Source of the DNA: Siphonodentalium dalli
Taxonomy: Eukaryota > Mollusca > Scaphopoda > Gadilida > Siphonodentaliidae
Direction: 5' to 3'
DNA length: 64,000 nucleotides
Assembly (NCBI GenBank): GCA_032622095.1
Contig: CP136062.1
Location: 158,902,875 to 158,966,874 of the forward strand
In this document: positions 48,496 to 59,200 of the stretch, one piece after another
Layout: every line of letters starts with the position of its first letter
Numbering within the stretch: the stretch's first letter is position 1
The notes under the pieces: generated by a model
Told to the model about the DNA's origin: nothing
The model's database searches: none
Seen by the model: only the letters and a program-made list of their open reading frames with translations
Program-made: the position numbers and the translations under genes

Positions 48496-50203
48496 GTTGT
48501 TTTGTTTTGTTTTGTTAGCTGGCATTTTTGCCAGCTACCGACGAGCTCGTGCTGTCTCGTGGCTGGTCGTCAACAATCAACGGTGGTATATGATAACGGG
48601 TGTATACCTCTCTGCCGGTGGCCACAACACAAGGCCACTAACAATAATTTTTTGTGTCTGTACCGTCCTTGATACGATCGAATGGGATCGGGGTGTGTTC
48701 TCTGTGATTCTCATGCACACATAATTATACATGTGGATATCCGTCATATGAGGATATGATGATATGGCGTGATACAAATAGTACCAAAAGTGATGCTTCC
48801 GGAGTCATAAATGTGGGAGCTATTGGGGAAGTTGTGACAGGACTCACTATGAGTATCCATTCATTGCTTCAAATGTGCTTATTTCAGTGTACAAATTCTC
48901 AGTTGTTATCGAAATGGTCATGTATCGATCAGAATGGCACATTGAGATATCACTCAATTCAGATCAAGCTGGGGTTCGAATACGTGCTAACACCATATAC
49001 CAAGACTGCGATATCGATGTAATTGTAGTGGTTTAAAGGTGACTAGTTGTGTCGTAGTGGCGGTGGGGTGGGGTCTAACAGTAGGGATAATGGGATGTTA
49101 GTCTTTGGCATTGATAAAGCATATATGGGCCTATATTATTATTCATGCCATTTGAATAACTATATATTGTGTGCTTTTGATTAACTTGTATTACTATTTA
49201 TTTGATTTCTTTGTTTTGTTTAACATCAGCACCACGTCCCCTCCCCCCGTTTTCTTAACTTATTGTTTTGCTTAACATGAAGACCAACGAGTTTGTAACT
49301 AAAATTATTGGAATGACAAGTTTGGAGTTTGGGATGATACCCGGGAAGATTTGAATTTATCGGTTATCTTCGTTGAGCCAAGTTCGGACGCACCATCTCC
49401 TGTCTAGGTGACGTTAATTGTACTCATATATGAGCAGCATCCCGTCGAGAGAGCTGGCCGTGGCGATATCACATTCCAACATGTCAAGTGACATTATTTC
49501 GGCCAATTTGGCCGGTTACTTCATGTGAGTTTTGCATCTGACGTGTGTGTCGGAATAATGATGTGGAGGATTTATGTAAATGTTAGCCCAAACTACATTT
49601 CCAAGTAACGATGGTTTTGTTGTTTATTTTGAGGAATAATACCGCGTCAGATGAATTCAGCCCAAATATGTTAACAGTTGTCGTGTAAAACATTCGGCAG
49701 TAAGTTAGCGTTATTTAGTATTTGTGGATGTCCTTTAACATGGGGAAAATAGACTACTGCGCTTGAACGAGCATGTGAATTGTCGTTTTTAATGTATAGC
49801 AACTTTATAATCAATAACAGAGGCATTCTCTGTCAAATAAGGTCGCTCTATTTACGATACCAATTGGGGAACTTTGTAAATTAAATTACGCGTAAACTTA
49901 ACCTGCTGCAAATAGAAAAGGTGTCGGAATCGGCGTACTCGCCCCAGGGCTAACTCGCTCCAATGGCGCGTGCCAACTCGGAATAAAAGGCCAACTCGGA
50001 ATAAAAGATGCATACGGGGTGTTATATGGCGTTTGGTCCGTTGTTTCTCAGTGAATATTATTGAAATTTGGTGTATATGTCCGGGCTGGGACATGGAATA
50101 CAACAACGTTTGAATTGTTTTTAAATTTACAAATTTGTTGATTTTGTTCATTTTGTTTTCGTTCTGAAACACACTATAAAGTGTATATAATATAATAACG
50201 AAC
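48496..50203. other. Intergenic DNA without recognised gene
   Basis: Short open frames (for example 48756-49022) have no recognisable domain. (TG)-rich and AT-rich sequence only. Confidence 0.45.
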
Positions 50204-50493
50204 ACGAGACATAAATAATTTATAAACTGTTAACAAAAGATATCAAATTCAATATATGACAAAGATGACTCAGTGGAGTTTATAAAGTGAACATAAAAAC
50301 ATTGAGGTAAGAATCTTTTTAAGGAATGCAACTTTATTTAATGATAATAAACACATAAATTAAAATAAAAACATGAGACATACATGATTTATAAACTGTT
50401 AACAAAAGATATCAAACTCAATACATGACAAAGATGACTCAGTGAAGTTTATAAAGTGAACATAAAAATATTAAGGTAAAAATCTTTTTAAGC
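50204..50493 (+). repeat. 167-bp tandem duplication
   Basis: AATTTATAAACTGTTAACAA, GATATCAAA, CATGACAAAGATGACTCAGT and AATCTTTTTAAG recur 167 bp apart; two units. Confidence 0.8.
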
Positions 50494-52040
50494 ATTACTA
50501 AACCGTTTAGCACAGTCCACTTCACTCATCCGATCATCACTAAACTTCATATTTATCTTGATATTCATCTATCAGATGAGAGCTATCAAATATTTTTTTA
50601 ATTTTATAGGAAAAAATGGTCGCCAGCGGCCATATTGCATTTACGTTATATGTTATCGCGTCATGTCGATATCTAGTATTACTTAGAAATTTCACCTTTC
50701 CAGATTCATAATTGCTCCATTGACTGTAACAGATGGAATTATTCCCCTCTTCGGATAGAGTGTCACTGAAACTTTATTTTGTCAGACTGTCTGTATAGTC
50801 ACTGATTATATATGGCAATAATCTGTAATAAGATGTAGCACTATTTTATTTTATATTTACATGCAGTGCTGTTTTTATACAACAATTCTAATCCCCCCTA
50901 GATCATCATGTGATCGACCATACATCGCGCGAGGACCTGGTTGAATTAAGGGTTTTTTTTTGGGAAACTTCTGTCCTCAAGCTAGATTATACTTATGACA
51001 TTTAATGGCATGTTTCTAACGTGGAGGGTTAGATATGCTTGAGACACCACCACTCTTCAATTCACACCAAGTTATCAGCTGTCATATTCGGATATTAGAA
51101 CCCATAGCCATGATATATGGTTTATTTTGTGTATACTAGTAATATTGTTATTTTCAGTACCTTTATATACCAATACTGTGTATAACAATGCATATAAATT
51201 AATCCATGTATACATGTATATTGATTCAACGGATTCAGTGGTTTTGTCCATCAGTCTATCAAATTTGCGGGGGAAACATGGCCACAACCAGTACACCCTG
51301 TTAAATTTCGAATTTGAATCAATTGGCGCACCCTGCAGCCAGCTTTTATTGGAGAACTTTTTCTCATGTGGATAGTTTGGGTCACCGCTAGTTGTGAGCC
51401 ATGTTTTGTTCTCAAGCTGTCCTTGTGAAGACATCACTGCCAGCGGTGATCTTGAATTTTACTATTTTTATGGCTAAATAATTTGGTTGATCCTACAGAC
51501 GACACCCCTTGTCCGATCGTCACCAGATTCCACAATGATCTTCTGGATAACCAGGGTGAGAGTAATCTAATTTTCCCGAATTTCGTTAAAAAACATTACC
51601 ACAGGCAGCAATTTGGTATCTTACTGTTTGATCCTCTTTTGCGTGACTGAATTGTTTAGCAACTGTACAGTCATATCCCTCATCTGATAGTCACCACACT
51701 TTATATTGATCTTCGGGCTGACAACTAGATGGGAGCTATCGAATGCTTTGAATTTTTTTGGAAAACATTGTCGCCAGCAGTCATCTTCTATTTTGGTTTT
51801 TATATACATGTATATCTCTTCATTCGGATAGCCAGTATTACGTACTTCAACTTTCCGCATTCCTGTCATCATTTTGAAATATAAAAATTTACCTGATACC
51901 ATGCACCCTTCAAAATTTGTTTCGTCGTATCTATTTTAATGACCCGTATGGTAATATTGATACAGATATATTTGTCAAACATTTCTTTGTACAATATACA
52001 GGCCTATTTAGTTTGTAACTAAATCTAGAAATATATATTA
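50494..52040. other. Diverged dispersed repeat, no gene
   Basis: 50550-50720 and 51680-51870 share an order of segments (GAT(A)GAGAGCTATC(A/G)AA, GGTCGCCAGCGGCCAT or TGTCGCCAGCAGTCAT, CAGTATTAC, TTTCC(A/G)). This implies an old repeated element. Confidence 0.4.
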
Positions 52041-52620
52041 GTAGCTGGTGGACCCTACTTCGTCCGGGATGTTCCCCTCTGATTTTCGGAGAATTGCGCG
52101 ATTTAACCTTGAATTGACCATTTTAAAGGTGAACGTCATGTCTGGTCACGATTTGATCCGTCCAAAACACTCCCCGGACAAAAGTCACGACAAAAGTACC
52201 CGTCGAAATCCGCCCGGCTTTACCCGATTTGACCTTGAATTGACAATTTTGAATGTCAATATCAGGTCAGGGTCATAATTTGACCCACCCGAAACACTCC
52301 TGGGACAAAAGTAACAGTAGGTATTATATTTCGTTGAAATACTTCCGTTTTACCAGATTTGACCTTGAATTGATCTTTTTGAATGTCAAAGTCAGGTCGG
52401 GATCAAGATTTGACCCGTCCAAATAGTCCAGAAACATGCCTACATCAGCACGTTCGAGAACATGGTCCCACGTGAAATTGGACCCGTCCATATTGCTCCC
52501 GGGATCGAAGTAGTCCTACACACAAATTTTTAGTCGGATCGGTCAAGGTCCAGAAACATGCCTATGAGCGAGGTCAAGTTGACACGTTAAATACCAAATC
52601 CGAGTCGGATCAGTCGAGCA
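52041..52620 (-). mobile_element. Helitron-related element, antisense
   Basis: On the minus strand it ends ATCCCGGACGAAGTAGGGTC then CACCAGCTAC, close to the hairpin and CTAG end of the element at 55203. The interior has three or four copies of a segment with TTTGACCTTGAATTGAC, GGTCA and TTTGACCCGTCCAAA. Confidence 0.55.
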
Positions 52621-52636
52621 GTGTTAGAGTCTATAA

Positions 52637-52681
52637 CACATACACACATGCATTCATGCATACACACATACATACATACAG
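52637..52681 (+). repeat. (CATA)/(CACA)n microsatellite
   Basis: ACACATACACACATGCATTC and CATACATACATACAGG. Confidence 0.8.
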
Positions 52682-52912
52682 GTGTTCCAAAATGTATAAT
52701 CGATAGCTACAACAATTCTATGGTAGATAGTTCACGGCCGACCTGATGCATGCATCTTAGTTTTCTTGTGTTGACTGGCCTAAGAATACCAACACGCACC
52801 GTGTTCTGATATATTGCAAACAGCTCATCAATCACGCAAAACGACTGTCGTTCATTGATCACTACTAACGCTGATTTGTTGACAGCGGGCAGAAATTAAT
52901 CCGTTATGGCAA

Positions 52913-52971
52913 TTTTGCAGCTGGCATTTTTGCAGTTTGCAGTGCAATATTGCCAGCGTATGAACGTACCC
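52913..52971 (-). repeat. 59-bp repeat, right member of an inverted pair
   Basis: GCAGTGCAATATTGCCAGCG then TATGAACGTACCC; the reverse complement of 48437-48495, 4.5 kb away. It may mark the ends of one composite element or two separate MITEs. Confidence 0.8.
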
Positions 52972-53033
52972 TAACACTGATTGGTATTACTTGTATACAT
53001 CATCGGCGTCGTGAAGCTGTCAAAGGAAGAAGA

Positions 53034-53042
53034 GTATATATA
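53034..53042 (+). promoter_or_regulatory. TATA-like sequence
   Basis: GTATATATAG about 155 bp upstream of the ATG at 53196; a plausible but unproven core promoter for the PAN-like gene. Confidence 0.25.
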
Positions 53043-53195
53043 GCCATGACATTGTATTGGGTTTATATTGTGCAGACGAACGATTTTATCACACAAAGAT
53101 AGCTCCGACGGGATAAGCATTAGCGTCGTCAATGAACGCGGACGTATAATAAGAAAATATTTCTGATTTTCTGCGCCTAGTGTACACGAAAAGCG

Positions 53196-53879
53196 ATGCA
53201 TTACTTTAACAAATTAGAAATAGTGTTGCTAATTCTCCAAACTGTTTCCGCTGCACGCATGCTCGCCGTCAAAATGGGGTTTAATCTCTGCGGTGGGTTC
53301 GAAGAATTTCAAACTAAGAATACCGCACGGTGCGCGTCAATGTGCCAGATACGTCTTAATTGTGCGGCGGCTCATTTCAACATTCTGACAAAAGTCTGTG
53401 TTCTATTTAACCCTTTACCCAACAGAACGGCCCTGTGCAAATGCATTCTCTTATATATGCGAGTCGACCATAGGTCGCCTCGCATATATAAGAGAATGCA
53501 TTGGCTTAACACATTAAAAATTATAAAATTGTTAAAGAATGTAAGAAAAATGGTAAAAAGTGTTAAAAAAAAGATTTTTTTTAGGCCAATGCATTCTCTT
53601 ATATATGCGAGGCGACCTATGGTCGACTCGCATATATAAGAGAATGCATTGGCACAGGGCATAACTGTAACCATCACAATGTGGTCAAGGAGCCGGTTCC
53701 AATGATATCCAAATTTGTATGGTTCTATTGAGACAGACCGAAGATATTTTAGGCTGTTGAAGCTTTATTTGGCCGGTTTTGGCCGTTTTGTTGGGTAAAG
53801 GGTTAACAACACTAGATTTTCAGAATCTTGTCAACAATGGATGCACTTCGAGTCAAATCAACCAGATAGCCGAATAGAG
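53196..53879 (+). pseudogene. Secreted PAN/apple-like protein, first exon, split by a MITE
   Basis: The ATG opens a signal peptide (basic start, LEIVLLILQTVSA) and then a Cys-rich segment: CGGFEEFQ, CASMCQIRLNCAAAHF and TKVCVLF. The C...C......C....F.....C pattern is typical of PAN/apple modules, which bind carbohydrate or protein outside the cell. At 53407-53806 a 400-bp MITE is inserted with a TTAA duplication. After it the frame resumes without loss (NNTRFSESCQQWMHFESN) to a donor GAG|GTAAGA at 53880. With the insertion the frame reads into the MITE and stops at 53637-53639. The allele in this assembly should therefore be disrupted unless the MITE is spliced out. The later exons are uncertain. 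Confidence 0.6.
53407..53806. mobile_element. TTAA-flanked MITE with two 67-nt hairpins, copy 3, exon insertion
   Basis: Same ends as copies 1 and 2. Hairpins at 53438-53504 and 53586-53652. Its TTAA duplications lie at 53407-53410 and 53803-53806, within codons of the PAN-like exon. High similarity to copies 1 and 2 suggests recent movement. Confidence 0.9.
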
Positions 53880-54783
53880 GTAAGAAATATAACTATCATT
53901 CCTTATACTATTATTTAAATTCGCGCATTACTATTTTTCGCTCAGTTTTGAATTTGCGCGCTTCCAAATTTCGCACCTAGCTGCGCGAATTAAAATCTGA
54001 CAATAATATGTTTGTAAAGGTCTTGGATGTGATGACGTTTTCAGTGCTTAATCGCTTCTGAATTCACAGTGTGGTTTTTTATATTAAACATGATCACGGC
54101 GGATTTACTTCCTGTAGACCATAACTGCGTCATCACTTTGTTGCGATGATGGATGTTCCAAATAATTATTTTAATATGGAAATAGTCACGGATTGGTCAT
54201 CAATGACATGAAATCGAAAGCAGAAAGCCTCCACCGCGAATGCAGCTGACTTCAGACAAATCAACACTTGGTTGCTGGTTGTGGTGACATAACTAACTCA
54301 GATTGTTTGGTCACGGTGTCACTCCATGCAGGTTGCACAGCTAATAGGTTGACGTGCTTTCGTGCACATGCAACCTAGAATATGTGTATTTCTTACAATC
54401 ATTATCATGGTTATCATGATTTATGACATGTGTTATTGTAAATCCCAAATGAAGATGAATAGGTACATAATTGTTTATTAATGAGAGATTGACAGCAGGA
54501 TGAACAATTTGGATGGGAGCACAAGTTATTTCAACTCAGAAAGGCTTCTCTCCCCTAATTGATGATCAAATTAACAAAAACTGTTTAGAACTGAGGCATA
54601 AGTGTGACTCGAATAAAATTATTAGTAATAGTTAGATTAGTTCGGAGGTAAGAGGAATGGAATCACAGCACATATATGTGCAGGTTGAAATGTCACTGCA
54701 TATACTGAGTGATATAATATTGGTTCAGTTGTATTGATCCAAACTATTTCATCGTTGCCGAAACGCTTCGATGATAGAATAGA
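53880..54783. other. Presumed intron, no recognised features
   Basis: AT-rich sequence after the PAN-like donor; no domain or repeat recognised. Confidence 0.4.
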
Positions 54784-55202
54784 ATCTAATATATATTTTG
54801 GGACTTCTGTTTGTTTGTCTGTTTGTCTGTTAGCTATGGTCGGGAAAACTGTCGGGCGGATTGAGCCCAAACTTCCTATCTAAGGGTAAAATACCAGATG
54901 GAATGTCATCGCACCGCTTCTGAGAACGTCAGAGCACTCATTCTCCAATCCCCGGCCACCGCAATGGATAGTTCATGGGTTAATCGCGTGATAGTTAAAG
55001 AGCGTTCGTATCCGCAGTGTCGTTGATAAAGAGCGTGTATGATTGTGTCCAGACATGAGCGTTTTGTGTCTGTGTACAGACATGAGCATGTTGTGTGATT
55101 CTGTGTTCGTATTTAGGTGTTCCTGGGAATAGGGGAGATTTCCATCGGGTCAGTTTTTCCGCCCGAGGTGACCTTCACCTTGAAACGGGTACCCACGAAT
55201 GA
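54784..55202 (+). mobile_element. Helitron 5' part
   Basis: Starts A|TCTAATATATATTTTGGGAC, with a TTTGTCTGTTTGTCTGTTAG stretch and segments shared with 13765 and 27243 (GAACGTCAGAGCAC, GTTAAAGAGCGTTCG). It runs straight into the next Helitron and has no own 3' end. Confidence 0.65.
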
Positions 55203-55414
55203 TCTAATATATATTTTGGGACTTCTGTCTGTTTGTTTGTCTGTTAGCTATAGCCGGGAAAACTGCTGGACGGATTTCGACGAAATTTGATACCTACGGG
55301 TAATTTTGTCCGGGGAGTGTTTTGGACTGGTCAAATCGTGACTCCGACCTGACCTTCACCTTCAAAATGGTCAATTCAAGGTCAAAGCCCGGACGAAGTC
55401 GGGTCACCTGCTAG
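55203..55414 (+). mobile_element. 212-bp Helitron, complete ends
   Basis: A|TCTAATATATATTTTGGGAC at the 5' end. At the 3' end the hairpin CCCGGACGAAGTCGGG is followed after 7 bases by CTAG|T. Insertion between A and T, the 5' TC and the 3' hairpin plus CTAG are the defining Helitron marks. No coding. Confidence 0.85.
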
Positions 55415-55968
55415 TAGAATATATATTGCAATATACAGGATATATAGGCGGTTGAAAGTGACATAATGAGTTAAAACTTAAAATGTGTAAATATAAACGA
55501 AAATATATTGTAATCTTTTGAAATTTTATCGATTAACTTACATTTTGTACCTAGAGTTAAGTTTATCCGGGACTGTATTCAATTCGTTAAGAAATACATA
55601 GCTTTGATTGCTTTTGAACTTATGTTTTCCAGTGTTTTTATTTCAATTGTATTACACTGGGTTCAAAGCGAGATATGATATAGCTTTGAACAGCTGGATA
55701 TAAAGTAATGTTTGTTTCATTTGTAACTATGAGTGACCCGAATAGTAGCTGTTCAATGTGTACTACATGCAGTCCAGTTTTCGCTATATTCTCGCTTTCT
55801 TAACAAAAAATAGTGATCGGCACTGGAACCACAACAACAATTTGGACTAGTTATCAAATGAATCTGAAATTTGTCGCCATTTAGTCGTTACAACTATTCT
55901 GAAGCCTGTATATAATAAAATGTTGCTTTTTCTGCGACCATTACATTAAAGATACGGGCGGCTTCCCC
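55415..55968. other. Non-coding DNA
   Basis: AT-rich; no recognised feature. Confidence 0.45.
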
Positions 55969-56154
55969 GTGGGTACAGGTTTTAAACTAGTCACAATCAC
56001 TAAAACTGCATTAACAGAAAGAATATTATATAATAGACATAATGATGTTGTTCTTATACTAATCATAAATATTGGGTATATTGCATGTTATGTTATTGTC
56101 ACGTGTGTACCCTTGTTTATGTACAAACATAAAAAACGTTACGATTGTTTATAG
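55969..56154 (+). CDS. Possible single-pass membrane exon, unassigned
   Basis: The frame holds about 24 hydrophobic residues (VVLILIINIGYIACYVIVTC) followed by a basic KHKKR stop-transfer-like tail and a stop. It could be a terminal transmembrane exon of a receptor. The acceptor options nearby do not match the phase of the PAN-like exon, so the link is unproven. Confidence 0.2.
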   Translation: MGTGFKLVTITKTALTERILYNRHNDVVLILIINIGYIACYVIVTCVPLFMYKHKKRYDCL

Positions 56155-56715
56155 ACAAACACTTGGAACTACGGTATCGTCCATGGAATGAAAATGTTCC
56201 GTTGCGCTGTGGAATCCGTAGATAAAATTATTGGCGCAATCAACAATCGCATTCAAATCACACCAAATTTTATTTTAATCTACCCATTCTACCCGCTGTC
56301 AGTTCAAAATCAAGCTAATCCACGTTACTTCATGATTGTATAATTACCAGACAGAAAACGTGTACATAATATAATTGTTCTTGCAAAGATATGAATAGTG
56401 TTCAATAAAGTTAGTATTTTCTCCTGACCTATATTTGGTCATACATACTAAATAAGGAATATTACCACGAGTCGTATTGTGAGTTGTAAGTGGTAGGCGC
56501 ACCAAATTAGGGGTTCTACAACCGACATATAAAGCGCGCGAATCTAAATAAGGAAATGGCACAAGATCGTGATTCTTCTTATAGCCAATCTACCAAGCTT
56601 TTTGCGAGAAACTAAACAACAGTCGACCTGTATTTTCTCGGACACAAAGCGTGTTTTGTGAATAATATTGCATTCATATCACCATTATGCTATACTATTG
56701 AAGTAAAACTACACT

Positions 56716-56945
56716 GTTAGGAAAAAGACCGTCGCTTTAACGGTCGCTGCCAACCTTTGACCGTTAAACATACGGTCAGGCCGTAGCATGTTCCACGGTA
56801 TAAAACCGTTTAAGTAACTGGCAGACCGTAACCAGCAACTGTCATACCGTTGTATTTTTTACGGTTCAACACCGTTTAATTAATATCAAGACCGTAACTA
56901 ATAAAGGTCATACCAATGGTATTTTTCATGGGTCAACACCAATTT
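56716..56945. repeat. ACCGT-rich repeat
   Basis: It starts CACTGTTAGGAAAAAGACCG. About a dozen ACCGT/ACGGT motifs in both orientations (ACCGTTAAA, ACCGTTTAA, GACCGTAAC) lie within 230 bp. It resembles subterminal repeats of a DNA transposon. Confidence 0.6.
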
Positions 56946-57554
56946 TTTGCTCTTAATTTGCTAATTTACCATAGAATTAGCCAGGTTTCCATGGTGACAA
57001 TATTATTTCCCGGTAGGCATTACGATTCATATGTTTTTGAATGGTCGAAACTCGTGTTATTCGTAACTGATAAATACATCTTAGTTCTTATGTTACGAGC
57101 ATAGCTTTGATGAAATGTAAATCCTCAATGCATAAAGTGATAGACAATATTTATGAAACTTCGCAGTTTGCAGAGGATCAAGCTTGTTATCTGCCTCGTA
57201 GAATTTAATCCGGAAAAAGGCTGCGCACGCGTAATGTGTTCGCCTTTCACTAAGTACTGTATAAATATGGCTGTAAATAAAACACGATACTAGTAATAGC
57301 TGATAAGCCTACCCATCACTATTCAGTTATGAGTAATACCAATTTCGACCATTCTAAAACATGAATCGGCATTTCCTTTTAAGCCATAAAAAGAACAAAG
57401 CTACATGTTTCACAGTTTAAAACTCAAATTTATGTACATATAAAAGTAAAATATCTTAATGGCATACTTTTTGGTAACATGTAAGGCGTGAAATTGTCCA
57501 GTCACTTGTAAACACAGTTTTTGCTTTAACATGTGAATCCGTACATCGTGACAA
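56946..57554. other. Non-coding DNA
   Basis: A 62-codon open frame (56916-57104) has no recognisable domain; nothing else is recognised. Confidence 0.4.
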
Positions 57555-58069
57555 TACAGTACCAGTCAGAAGAAGTGGTATTTTCACCTTTATTGCGATA
57601 TTGAGTGTGCTTAATTTAGAAAAAAGTCGTGATTATAGCACAATACCAAAAATCTGTCGCGCTTATTATTGCAATATTGAACGCAAAATATTGCGATACT
57701 AAGCGCGCTAAATTCCACACAAACCCGATTGTGGTATATTTATATTAGATAAATACTATGCATATATAGTGTACATATAGTGTACATAGAGCATTTACAG
57801 CTATAATTATATACATATCTAAAACGTTGTCTCTATTTATACAATAAACAATATAGAAGAAGCAATAATTTGATTTAAATGTAACAATTTTGAGCGCAAG
57901 ATGTCGCAATATTAAGCGCAAAATATTGAGATATTAAGTGCAAAATATTGCAATAATATCACAAGCGACATGCTTATAAGCGTTTCCACTTGCAATATTC
58001 TTGCGATATTGGGCGCGAAAATAGCGCGCTTAATATGTTAATATACCACTTCTTTTGACTGGTACTGTA
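57555..58069. mobile_element. 515-bp Tc1/mariner-like MITE
   Basis: Inverted ends TACAGTACCAGTCAGAAGAA / CTTTTGACTGGTACTGTA with terminal TA. The interior has many GCGCAATATT/AATATTGCG-type motifs (TTGCGATATTGAG, GTCGCAATATTAAGCGC, TTGCGATATTGGGCGCG). TA ends and the CAGTACC start suggest the Tc1/mariner superfamily (inference). Confidence 0.75.
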
Positions 58070-58111
58070 TATCAATAACAGCTAGTTGGGATTGGAACCC
58101 TCAAGACAACA

Positions 58112-58438
58112 TCAGGTCACATAATAACTGTGCCCAATGACTTGGCGAAAATGTTCTCCTGTAGTCGCACATTTTCCATGAAATTTTAAAGCATGATGCA
58201 TCAAACTGTATACTGGTATCACGACACTTAGTATCAATATCAGTGAGTCAGCCAAAGATAGTTTGTTGATAAGAACATCCAACCTATAGTGTACTCCAGG
58301 TAAACTGTCGTAATAACTTGACGATAACATGGCGAATGATGACAATGTCTCATATCCACACGTTTCAATGAAAACTGATGAACACGGGATGAATTGGTCC
58401 GTGTAATTGTAAAGTTGGAATTGTAGGTATGTGATCAT
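58112..58438 (-). pseudogene. Possible GPCR-like fragment
   Basis: The minus-strand frame contains NKLSLADSLILILSVVIPVY, which resembles transmembrane helix 2 of rhodopsin-type receptors (N-LSLAD-L), followed by HGKC, where such receptors often carry a Cys before helix 3. An N-glycosylation site (NYTD) lies upstream. Helix 1 and the rest of helix 3 are not seen. If real it is a fragment; it may be chance. Confidence 0.2.
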
Positions 58439-58702
58439 CCGTCACTGCGCGGCGTCAGTTCATTTTTTTACGGTGTTGTTGTTGACTTTGAATCTCTTGT
58501 GAATTACACTGGTGCGTACAGTACATGTACATGTATATCCTCTCTTGTAAATGTACATGCATGTGCTTTGAAACAATCAGACTCAGAACACTGTCAACTG
58601 GATTGTCAATATTCTAATAGTAATAGCTGCTCGTTGTTATTATTGTCACTATTGGTTGACATCGAAGCTCGTGTTAATTTTACCTGTATCTTCTTGTGTC
58701 AG

Positions 58703-58905
58703 TAAATGTGCCAGTGTGTACCACTCCCCCAGGTTCTTACACACTAAGTTGGAACTCTTGGAAACACGTTGATGAAATTTATTATACAATGATATATACG
58801 TGCACACAATCAGGTGGCCACGGAGAAAAATATAATAGCATGACTTCTACTTATTACGTTCGAGTCGAGAGTCCTTTCTGTAAGCTCTGTCCAGAATATA
58901 TATGA
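58703..58905 (+). CDS. Exon-like open frame, Cys-containing, possible terminal exon
   Basis: An acceptor-like ATCTTCTTGTGTCAG precedes 58703. In phase 1 the frame gives VPVCTTPPGSYTLSWNSWKH and later FCKLCPEYI to a TGA. The composition suits an extracellular domain and it may be a downstream exon of the PAN-like gene, but its entry phase differs from that exon's phase-0 end, so at least one exon would be missing. Confidence 0.3.
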
Positions 58906-58954
58906 CAAGGGGTCAGTGTCCTTAGAAGTCAATACACCATTTCTCACATTAGAA

Positions 58955-59200
58955 GAATAGCCGTCTCGTTAGCCTCACATCTAAAAATAGAATCTTTGGG
59001 TCTAAAATTGGTTGTGGGTGTCTCGTTCGCCTCACATCTCAAAATAGAATCTTTGGGTCTAAAATTGTTTGAGGGTAAAATTGTTTGAGGGTAAAATTGT
59101 TTGAGGGTAAAATTGGTTGTACTAAAATATTCTCAAAACTTCCAAAATATCAAAACCCAAAACTTCCAAAATATCAAAACCCAAAAAAAAATTCAAAACC
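58955..59200 (+). repeat. Nested small tandem repeats
   Basis: A 63-bp duplication (CGTTnGCCTCACATCT, AAAATAGAATCTTTGGGTCT), then three to four 17-bp units (AAAATTGTTTGAGGGTA), then two 24-bp units (AAAACTTCCAAAATATCAAA). Confidence 0.85.

Noticed and set aside
48956-48985. GGTTCGAATAC as a tRNA B box
   Set aside because: No A box at a suitable distance and no cloverleaf can be formed.
58112-58438. Complete G-protein-coupled receptor gene
   Set aside because: Only one helix-like segment is visible; at most it is kept as a low-confidence fragment.
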